From Phoronis pallida (lineage: Eukaryota > Phoronida > Phoronidae), in assembly GCA_028565715.1 (NCBI GenBank), contig JAOXYC010196131.1:1-11888 (forward strand): 11,888 nt of DNA. The letters run 5' to 3'. Shown one piece after another: positions 1 through 10,000 of the stretch (positions are counted from its first letter, which is position 1; each line of letters starts with the position of its first letter). Made by a program: the position numbers and the translations under genes. The notes beneath the pieces are model-generated. The model was not told where the DNA came from, did no database searches, and saw only the letters and a program-made list of their open reading frames with translations.

Positions 1-75
<75 letters not shown>

Positions 76-99
76 AATTATTATTATTTATTATTATTA

Positions 100-152
<53 letters not shown>
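1..152. repeat. (ATT)n trinucleotide microsatellite
   Basis: About 50 units of ATT/TTA, nearly perfect over the first 72 bases, with small interruptions near 73-77, 88 and 101, then regular again to about 152. It begins at the first base of the window, so its true left end lies outside. Long perfect trinucleotide tracts like this are typical of eukaryotic intergenic DNA and are prone to length variation and assembly error. Confidence 0.97.
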
Positions 153-155
<3 letters not shown>

Positions 156-1232
156 AATATAATTATCAGAAAACAAATTCCTAATGAGATCCTAAGATAA
201 TTAAAAAAGAAACCCGCGATGTAAAGTACCTTTATTATTGCAGCTTTGAATTAATTCTGAAGTTTTATTAGCCCGCGGCGTAACGAAAATCGCAGTTTTA
301 AAATCAATTTCTTTGAGCTTTAATTCTTTTCTGTAGTTAACTTAAATATTATGTTTCTCGTCATCTTTGTTCAACTGTCCACTTCTTATTTTGTCTTGAA
401 CATTTCAAAATGTTGAAGTCGAGTGATACTCATGGTCATCTTTTAAAGCGATATGCTGGTTCACAAACAAAGACTTCCATAAGAGTGTTTTAATTAAAAG
501 TCAATACTTCCAAAAATTAAAAAAAAAATGAGACCTGTTCCCTTCTAAAATAAATTATATTCAAATTAATACATGACAATATAGTGCGTATTCTTTAAGT
601 ATGTTTCCTGAAATCCCTGTTCAAAACTATATATTGATCTTTTTACATATTCCTTAGCTCAGGTTACATGACCAAATTTATAATACTGAACACCATGCAT
701 TTCAATGTAAGAAAAAAAGATTTTCAAACTTATTCACAAAGACAATTTACACATCTGTGGATAATAAGAACGCTATTTTTTGTATATCATGAAAATTGAC
801 CCTACTTCACTTAGGTTTACACTTACAATAACTTAAGCCAACGAAAGCATGCCTTGGATGAATGTTCAAAAACATTTATAAGTCACCAACATATCAATAT
901 AGTATTCATATATTCATCTGTAATACTATTTAAGTGCATGGATGTGTCTACTTATACTTTAAATATATGATTACAATTCGTGTATAATACGTAAGTTAAT
1001 TATGCCTGTTTGTACACTGGGAGCATTTCATCATTTAAACAAATGTGATTAAAGAGGTACTGAGCTACAATCCACTTTTTAAATTCTTTATTCGAGAACA
1101 AGCATATTACAAATACAAAATTGCCCAAACATCACTTAAATTAAGCATTATATCTGGGCTAAAATCCACTCATCTCAAATATATTGAGATTGCGTTTTTT
1201 CATTTCTACCAATAGATGACGATTACGTGTAG
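153..1232. other. AT-rich intergenic stretch, no gene seen
   Basis: Strongly AT-rich on both strands, with stops frequent in all six frames. I see no splice-bounded exon, no tRNA or rRNA and no clear repeat. Short GC-rich words such as CCCGCGGCG near 270-280 are isolated. Confidence 0.6.
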
Positions 1233-1410
1233 ACGGGCACTAGCCTTCATAGATACGAGAAGACCCTCAATAAGGTCAGCGGTGCAGAGTACAGTAACGT
1301 GGAACAAGACTCGAATGTCTCAAAAAGAGATTGCATCGTGTCAAGAGTGATCCTCTCCCTGCATCATAACACGTTTGTGGCGATAATTAGACTTTTGCCA
1401 TTTTACAGGT
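1233..1410. other. Balanced-composition island, possible exon or SINE relic
   Basis: This stretch is visibly less AT-rich than its surroundings. On the plus strand the frame starting just after the TAG at 1230-1232 stays open for about 59 codons, to a TGA that begins inside TTTTACAGGTGA near 1403-1414. Minus-strand frames are also open for comparable distances, so this is weak evidence for coding. An alternative reading is a decayed tRNA-derived SINE head: TAAGGTCAGCGG at 1271-1282 loosely resembles a pol III A box, and ACTCGAATGTC near 1309-1319 loosely resembles a B box, at about the usual spacing. Neither box is a good match. I recognise no protein. Confidence 0.2.
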
Positions 1411-1452
1411 GAAAAACAAAAAATATTTTTTTGGCCTTCTTACCCCACCCTT

Positions 1453-2084
1453 GGGGCAAGACGCCCTTTCGCACGGGGCAAAACGCCCATCAACCTAAAT
1501 CACACTATCTACCGCTAAACCCACTAGCTATTGGCATCAATGGTCCATACCCCACTCGTTCTATACATCTTTTGTATTTTCCCTCCAATTTTAAAAATAA
1601 AAAAATATTTTAGTTGCCTGATAACTCCTTTTTTAATGTTGGTAGGCGTCTTGCCCCACTTCATAGGGGCGTCTTGCCCCATCTGCAATTCTACTTATAA
1701 CCAATGGTGGGCGTCTTGCCCCATTCATACAACCTTACTATTTCATCTAAAAATCAATATTACTAGCAGACATAGCAACAAATTAATATTGAAAAAACAA
1801 ATTCAAATGTATTAAGTTCTTGTTTAAAAGTGACCTTTAAAATACGACAATTACTTGCTAGCGGTCATGTTACTAATTCAAAGGAGGTTCCGTTGTTAGC
1901 CAAAAAAGGACAATTTCACATAAACATCTTTAAAAATTCCCTATTTGAGATGAGCACTTAAAAACTCCAGCAGGCGATAAGCAAGCAAAATGAAGAGAGA
2001 CACAAGTCAAGTGGGTGATGTACGCCAAATAAATTTACGAGAAAAGGAGATTTGGCGTCTTGCCCCACCTGGGCGACTTGCCCC
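1453..2084. repeat. Seven-copy GC-rich 13-mer cluster, possible short transposon
   Basis: The word GGCGTCTTGCCCC occurs exactly at 1645-1657, 1668-1680, 1710-1722 and 2054-2066, and in reverse complement at 1453-1465. One-mismatch copies lie at 2072-2084 and, in reverse complement, at 1475-1487. Most copies sit in very AT-rich DNA, so chance is implausible. Two copies at the left end (start-to-start 22 bases) face two at the right end (18 bases), which resembles terminal inverted repeats of a roughly 630-base non-autonomous DNA element. The word is itself a small imperfect hairpin; 1666-1680 forms GGGGC/GCCCC around five bases. No transposase frame is present, and I could not fix a target-site duplication. 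I do not recognise the family. Confidence 0.6.
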
Positions 2085-3570
2085 ACGTTACTCTATACTG
2101 AATTTTCAATCAAACTTATTCATTAGACAACGGTTTACAATAATTACTAACAATGTTCCGTATGTTGTTTTTTCTTTATCTTGAAACAAGGTATCAAAAT
2201 TGAAGGAATTTCCCTTTCTTGGAAATGATCAAATCTTTCCTCACAACATTAATAAAAAACCACAGAGCTGTTTGAACGTTTCAGAACATCAAAAAGCACC
2301 ATTCTTAAAGTCACTTTGGACATTTTTCGACCTACTAGTCTCTTTTTAGCAACACTATTGACTGTCATAAGAAATAATGCACACTTATTGCAATTTTCAG
2401 CTACATTTTAAAAATGTCTTAGATTGTTACTACTACTGGACTGAAACAACTTTTCATAAAACACTCGATCTCTTGAAATTAGTGACCCTAATTAAATTAC
2501 TACAAAGTCAATCTCCAAGCAGTATAACTTATTTACTTACAACACGTGATAATTAAATGTTACAACCCAAACAACATGTGCATATAATGTGCTAACATAA
2601 AACTACATGAAATACAAATTGGAAGCTGAAACGCTCAGGACACTTACAATTTTTGACATTTATTTCTGGGATTATATTATTTGTGAGTGCAGTGCATTAA
2701 TGTTGTGTAAAGTGTTCAACTCGAAGTCAATACCGTAAAATATCCTTTAATTTCATGCATAATGCAAGTGCAAGAACTCATTTTTTAAACAAAGTCAAAT
2801 CATTCAACAAATCACGATCTCAAAAATATATCACAGAAGACCAAGATAGATAAACTATTTTAATAATCTTAGAAGTGAAAAAGGAAAAAAGTAGAGGTTA
2901 AAAACGTCTTCAGAAATGAAAGTATTGTGTTTGATTTTAAAGTGATTCAAGTCCATATATCATAACAGATTTGTATAATATCAAATTAAAAACTTTAATT
3001 GATATGTGTGAGAAATACAAAAATGTTTCTCGATCGCAATTACACACTTTTGGAAGAGAGGATAGTGACAGTATACGTTTTGAGGAACAAAACATCTAAA
3101 ACAGCAAACAAGAACTGTGCTCACTCCAATGCCGATACCAAATTAATTAAGAGAATGGTTTCAAACACAACTAATCACATCAATGATTTCTTTTATCGAT
3201 TAAAGACACTCGCGCCTATTGTTTGTGCGCAAATAAATGACGCATTGTTTTCTCGCCGAGTTTCATTACAGCGTAACAATGTTATTTCCACCATCTTGAT
3301 ATTTTGGGTAGAGAGTTTGATATGACTGTTTACAATAAAGATATTCCTTTTCAATAAAATGATGATCAAAAAATATGTAATCTTCATTGCATATTCAAGC
3401 ACGGCGGTAACTTCATATAAGTGGGGGTTGAAACGACCCGAAAAACATATTCATGAAAATCCTTTTTTATTCAAAAGTTTGTGTGACAAACATAGTTCAA
3501 CATAATGAATTTTGGTGTCGGTGAATTACTCAAACCCCCCCCAAAATTACGTTCTTTGGTCTATTTTCCG
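2085..3570. other. AT-rich intergenic stretch, no supported gene
   Basis: Mostly AT-rich sequence with stops in all frames. The longest ATG frame is 108 codons at 2999-3325 on the plus strand. Its translation matches no family I know and has no recognisable domain. AATAAA hexamers follow at 3335-3340 and 3353-3358, but such words are expected by chance here. A slightly GC-richer patch near 3208-3275 (around GTGCGCAAATAAATGACGC) may be a repeat fragment. I see no RNA gene. Confidence 0.5.
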
Positions 3571-3576
3571 TCCAGT

Positions 3577-3701
3577 ACGCCGCAAACGTTTGCGTTTGGT
3601 GGAAAAATTAATGCGGTGACCCCCATTTTTTTTTTCTCTTAATAGTAAAGCAGTTACAATAACAAACTAAATATCAAATTTTAAAAAAAATTCTCGGGTA
3701 G
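3577..3701. repeat. Diverged direct repeat, copy 1
   Basis: This copy starts around ACGCCGCAA, passes GGTGACCCCC and a T-rich run, and ends with the exact word TTCTCGGGTAG at 3691-3701. The same ordered landmarks recur in copy 2, about 330 bases to the right. Near its start it contains the perfect 14-base palindrome CGCAAACGTTTGCG at 3581-3594, in a segment that copy 2 lacks. The copies share order and several blocks but are well diverged. The family is not recognised. Confidence 0.5.
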
Positions 3702-3706
3702 CATAT

Positions 3707-3712
3707 TTTATT
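3707..3712 (-). promoter_or_regulatory. Candidate polyadenylation signal (AATAAA) of the toxin-like gene
   Basis: TTTATT on the plus strand reads AATAAA on the minus strand. It is the first exact AATAAA downstream of the stop codon at 4086-4088, which would give a 3' UTR of roughly 370-400 bases. Another lies at 3466-3471. The hexamer is common in AT-rich DNA, so this is a candidate only. Confidence 0.35.
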
Positions 3713-3930
3713 TTTATCGATAAATTTAAAAAGATTTTACGCAAAGATTTTGACAATTTGAGCATCAGCGTTCGTGTAAAAAACAAGCGTCAACGAGAAT
3801 TACTTTTGCGTTTTCATACAATGTACTTGTCTTTTTACTTATACATGCCTTTTTGTCGATTTTATAGAGTATTTTTGTCACCCAGTCAATTTCCCAAATT
3901 TGCAAAATACTTGAAGTTCGCGTCCGCGTG

Positions 3931-4029
3931 ACGCCGAAGTTAACCGGTCATCCCCGATTTTTTTTCGTTTTTTTCAACTATTAAACCACAATCGTTACAC
4001 CTTCCTAATTAAAAGAAAATTCTCGGGTA
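3931..4029. repeat. Diverged direct repeat, copy 2, in the probable 3' UTR
   Basis: Landmarks parallel copy 1: ACGCCGAAG, then CCGGTCATCCCC, a T-rich run, CAACTATTAAACCAC, and the exact word TTCTCGGGTAG at 4019-4029. It ends 56 bases before the stop codon of the minus-strand gene in plus coordinates, so it probably falls in that gene's 3' UTR or immediate 3' flank. Confidence 0.5.
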
Positions 4030-4085
4030 GGAAAAAAAATGGCGAGTGTCATTAAGTTACTTTGTTAAGATATGGATGTCATTTC

Positions 4086-7000
4086 CTAACATCGCGTTTC
4101 TTTATTATTCAAAAGATGGCTTTTCTCGGAATACTTCATAGAATTTCGGTTGCGCATTCTTTTTTTCATATAATGAAAGATTACGTAACTAATTACGAGA
4201 ATGAACTCACCAACTATAACTGGAACAATGATAGTAACGAAAGTGCTCTGAAAAACCTTCGGTTTATCAATGGTGTATTTCAGCATAAGAGGTTCATATC
4301 TTTCGCGGTTAGTTAAAAAAAATCTTGGCCTTTCTTCACATACATCGACTTGTATGGCTGCTTCATTGTCAGCTGGTATGTAGGTAACATCCACTATCTT
4401 AAAGTTCTTAGTATAATCTTCGAGAATGATAACCCCATCGGTAATCGGGTCTCTTATTATAGTATCGTTATCGATTTCATCGAATTCAACCATACATGTA
4501 TAAGGCGGATTGATTTTAATCTTCGCCATTTGTGGTCCTGATGTACCAATCCCTGATATTACAATTTGTGGATAGTTGACCCAGTCGTTTCCCCCAATCT
4601 CTATATTTGAATTTTCCCCCGTCCCAATTACTAATGATTTGATGTTGTTTAATTTAGGTATGTGGACTAAGGTACTGTTTTCAAGTACTTGCAAAAGAAG
4701 AGTGTTTCCTCGGACAAAAGCATTTTTGACTCGCGTTATTTCTACACCTGTCGAAACAACTGTGGTATTATCAAGTGCTTCAAATTTCACAATTTGTTCA
4801 CCAATTACAAAATATATAACTCTTTCTACAAGGTTGCTACCTAGATACTTGGGAATGGTTTGTTTGTCATTAGATAATGATATTTCACATTTCATCTCAC
4901 AATGGTACCACCGATGGGTACTTCCACCTTCACTAGTAGTGAAATTTCTTCCCATTGTAACGATGCTTTTTGAATTGTACACTCGACAGAGCTGTTCTAT
5001 GTCTCGAACAACCGAGTGATTGTGTTGAGCCATCCACGTTGTGTTAACGCCCAAAAAAGTAGTACCATTCAAATAATCAATTGACAACATAACTCCATGC
5101 TTGGTTACAATTCTTACGCTACCCTGCATGAATTTTACACTATTAACTTCACTGGTAACTACTCTATATGAGAGCGAAGTGCCTACTTCCAAGAATGCTT
5201 TCGAACCACTTTTTCTAATCAAAGCAGATATGGTATCATCATCTAATACTTTCTGAAGTATAATTTGTCGTTTTTTGGGACCATAAAGCCATACGATTGT
5301 TCTACTCGGTGTTGGACCTAAGTATACAATGTCATCTGCATCAATTGATGGAGAAACAATGACTAGACGATCATCCACTGGGTCATACCAGGCAGTTAAT
5401 GCTTTCTCTGTGTTGAACTCTTTCATATTCAAAATTGGAATAAAAGATTCCATAAGTGCCTCACTAGATATGTTTTCAAAAGCTTCCTTCCAGTTGGGTT
5501 GAGTTGCAAGACTTGTGAAAGACAGTGCAGCAAGTGTAAAGTTTTCCACAGAGGTGAATTTGTAAAAGCCACCATTACTCGATTTAACAAGTTTAATGTT
5601 GCCAAAATCTTCAATGTGTACGATATCACCAGGGACGTAAACAGGAATTGAATCGTTATCTCCGATTTGGTAATAGAACTGTTTTGTATCTCCTTCGCAA
5701 TAAAAGAAGAAAACGTCATCCCCGGTTGGAGATTTTTGAATATCGCGAAGTGTTAAGTTATCGCATTCGTTTTCAATGTTGGGTATAATAATGCCAGTAG
5801 CGTTTGGAGGTACATGTGCTGAGCACGGACTGCCTAGGCTTTCATTGTGCTGTGTAGTATTGCCCATATATAACCAGACGTGACTGTTCGTGTTATTTGT
5901 CCCAGATTGCTTAACTGGTAAAATTGGTATTGTTGTGGCATACCTACACTCCCCGGGAAAGGGAACACTAGACATACCGTATAACCTTCGAGTGGGTTTT
6001 AGATATTTACCAAGTGTTGGAAAGCAAGCTTCGGAAAGTCGCATTATATCTGTGATATTCCCATCGACAAATACCAACTTGATTTTATTTGCATGTAGCA
6101 CATACACAAGGCTGACATCGAAAATACTCTGAATTATATAAACTGAACTATCTTCCTGGGATACATGTAGTAAAGAAATTTCGAAGTTCGCATTTTTACA
6201 GTATAGTTGGTATGTTGCCACTACACTTTTGGAGTGGGAATCTGTTTGCCAAATAACAGTAGAATTGCCTTTGCCACTCATAAAATATGTGTCATTATGA
6301 TATGTGCCAATTAATTGAATTTTGTCTTTAAAGTCGTTCGAAACCCTAAAACCTTTCATATTTGAATACAAAAAGATTTGAGACTTGACATCGTAAAATG
6401 CCCGTCCGATGTACTCCTCATTGTCCATAAACTGAGAAATAACAACATATTTTTGATCAAGTAACCAAGTTGGATCCATATTTTTCAAGTATTTTCTTAG
6501 TTCTGCGGAACTTTTTCCGGAATCTGCGGTAACAGATGCTAACACTTTTGACTTTTTTTCTAGGTCTATCTTTAAGAGGCCGCCATGATTGTCAGAAAGG
6601 AAAAGTTTGTCCCGTTGTGCAGTGATTTGAATGTTTACTTTTCCAATTGTCAACCAGTTTGAGTCCAGGAAAGTGACGTCATCAAAATCCACACTCTCAT
6701 AATATAGAAACCACGTGCAAGGATTAGTTGATTTGCATTGCAAGGAGAAAGTGAAATAATCATTTAAGTAAATCGTATGGTTGGAGGAAGAGGTCACGAG
6801 ATTAAACGTATATTTGTTGTGCAAAGGTTTATGTTCGTCACTTGAAATGTCTGGAACTGCGATTATTCGTACCTGTGAGTTTAAATGAACAGTAAGAGTG
6901 GTGCTGACATATTCATGGTCAATGCTACTAATTGTTTGCTCGCCTGGACATATGTAGAAATCATAGTCGAATCGATAATCCTCCTCTAATCGCCGAATAA

Positions 7001-10000
7001 TGTCAAAACCTTTATCTTTCATTCCTGTACAAAAAGGTAGACGACTGTAACTGTAACTAATGTAACTTTTAGGAATCACTGGCAGTATAAGCGTCTCTGC
7101 ATTTTTAGCTGATTTGAGGTTGTGACTTCCGCTGTGTCTGATACCTTCCCGAATGTTGATCGCTTTATCCTTATCCTCTACCATTTTAGGAAAGTCTTTG
7201 TACCAAAAGAAGTAGTTTATCTTTCCACTTCCAGTCGCCCCATGCCATGTCCGGTAGATATATTGACTATCTAGCTTAAGTATTCCTTTCTCAAAGTCAA
7301 TACTTTCAACAATTGCATCTTCCAATATTCGGAAAGTGTTTTTGCTTTCGTCATATTCATATCCACACTTGCTGTAGACTGAATCTAACTTGTGAAAATA
7401 TTTTCCTACCTGCTGAGCATTGTTTCGAGTGTCCGTGAATTCAAAAACAAGACTGGTAATGGTACTTGTCAGAATACCGACCACGGCAACAACAAGACCG
7501 ACGGGACCTGCAGCCGAGGCAATTGCTGACGCAGTTGCACTACTTGCCACGACCGCAGTGATAGTAGCACCAATTGTCACACCACTAGCAACAACATTAA
7601 CGGATTCGATTGCTACTTGAACTCCAAACTCGACCTTCTGTGCTTCTGTTTCTGCATGTGCTAAAGCATGTGCACTAAAACCAAGCCCCACAATACTTCC
7701 GACAGCACCAACTCCCATACCAACATTTCCAAAAACTTTTGAAAATTGCAGAAATTTAGAGGTTGACCTTGTCATAGTGGCTATGCCCGCATTAGCCTTT
7801 TTGCTTACTTGAAATCCAACGGCGAGCTCAGCAATTTGGATACTATCGCCGACAAGATCATAAGTGGACAGCGCAAATCCAACATAACCATTTATTTCTA
7901 ATGTTTTTGCAAGTTTTCTTCCTTTTCCCGTTGCTTCTTCGTCCTTAGACATTGCTAACTCTGTAGCAGACATTATGAATCCCCCAAATCCTAGCAAACT
8001 ACCAGTCCCACCCATACCTAACGTTGACTTCGATAATTGTGGAAGGCTTCGAACAGAAACTGCATGGAGCTTTGACCTTTTTTTAAATTGCATAAATACT
8101 TTCTTTTGTATTTCTACATTACGGGTTTCATATGTTTTGTAATTCATCAAATCAACTTTTGTTTTTCCGTTCGTTTGTAGTTCTGCTGTATCAATTAAAG
8201 GTACCCAGTCGTCCGGCGTCGGAAGATTGCTAGTGGCGTCTGATACTCCAACGGCAAGTTTTTCGTTCCATTCTCCAATGTCTAAATCTGACAATACAGA
8301 CTGGACAGCCGTTTCATCAAGAATTTGCAATCCTGGGCTTTGCCTGTCGTCTACGTCAACGTACATGCTTGGTCTTCGTTGGTTTGAGTCTTGGTCATCA
8401 GTGGTGGGTGCCTCATCTACCAGTTCTTCAACATTTAACACTCCACTTTTTTCTTGCCTTTCATCGACAGACTGCAAGCTTCGTAAATGAGTTTTCTCTG
8501 TTTCATCGCTTATGTCAAACGATCCGGAAGCATCAGATGTTAGGATCAATTTCATATTTTGTATATTTTCTGGCAGTTTACGAATCCAATCTGTCTCAGC
8601 CTTGTTAAAATTGATAATGTTGTACTCTAGCCCTTCGGCAGATTTTCTAACAAGTATTGGAGGAGTTGTTCTACATTGATAATCTGATAATGTGCCGTGC
8701 ATGTACAGTTTTAACCCTTTATCCGAAATTTGAAGCTTTCCAACACGGGCTGAAATATCTGCCTTTATTCCATCAGTTTTCAGTTTTTCCATAAGTTCAA
8801 GCCCAAAATCAGCGCCAATCTCATTGGGTTTGATGGCTGCGTCATTACAAGCTATAAGACTGACCTTCCCTAATGTCCGACTTTCATCAGCAACGTGTGA
8901 CATTAGCACATCTGAAATTTCTTTTCCTAAAGCATCTGCACCTCTTCCTCCTATTTTCCATTTTTTATTCTTGTCGAGTCCACCATGCCCAACGACAGAT
9001 ATTCTAGTTTTTTCATCCACATTCACTTGTCCATGTGTTTGAAGGTCTGGATCCGAGAAAGGTAATTCACCATCTTTCAAAACAATGCGCCTAACATCCT
9101 TGTTATCTCTTGCGTATCTTCTTTGCAGATAATCAGAAGCCTTTTTAACCTCCTCTGTTGTGCCAAGTTGGAAAATAACCTCTTTATCGTATTTCAGCTG
9201 TTTAGTTTCCTTCGTGATTTTTTCAGTCAAATCATCCATTTTGATTTTGAGGTTTTCAATTGGAACTTCGGCAGCGATCTTTTTTGTCATCTGACTCAAA
9301 GTATCTGCTATTACATCGTTGGAGAAGTCTTGCTTTCCATACAGAAACCCAAACTCAATATGCTGTTTGAAATTAGGATCATCCGATACATAAGCTTTTA
9401 ACAAATTGTCTACATCTGTACTTGTCTTTATATCCCCTTTGATTCTTGTTAGCTCATCAGAATATGTCTGCACACACCCTAGAAATTTTCTAGCATGCAA
9501 AAGCTGATCTCGAAATGTATCCCTCATTTTTATTATGTCGTTGAATTTTATTCCGGATAGGTCCATGTGGTCGTCTTTGATATGCGGTATATCGTTAAAA
9601 TTTAATTGTTCGATGCCTTTGAGATGTGGATGTGGAGCTTTGTCGTTAGGTGATTTTTTAAACTTATCTAAGTCGTCAATGGATCGTATTTTTCCCCAGT
9701 GTTCGAGTCCTGATCGTTTAATGTCTTGGTCAATGTTGGTGGTGTAAGTGACCAGAGACTTTGGCAATGCTTGTTTTCTCAATTCATCAGCATCCAACTT
9801 TGAAAGACCAAACTGGTTTGCATAGCCATTTTTATCAACATTCATTGAAAATCCAAACTTTTGTTCAGGAGAATTTTCTGTAACAATGCGCCTTGGTTTC
9901 AAAAGTTTCTCAACAGTCTTATAATCAACAAGGAAGGATCGAATTAAAGGGGTTTTTGCACTTTTCTTTTGTTTCATGTATCTGTTTATGAATTTAAACT

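Noticed and set aside
1271-1319. A functional tRNA gene
   Set aside because: The A and B boxes match poorly and no cloverleaf can be formed by eye.
1453-2084. CRISPR-like array
   Set aside because: The repeat is only 13 bases, occurs in both orientations, spacing is irregular, and the context is eukaryotic.
2999-3325. 108-codon plus-strand frame followed by AATAAA hexamers
   Set aside because: No family resemblance, low-complexity AT-rich codons, and such lengths arise by chance. The hexamers are also expected by chance.
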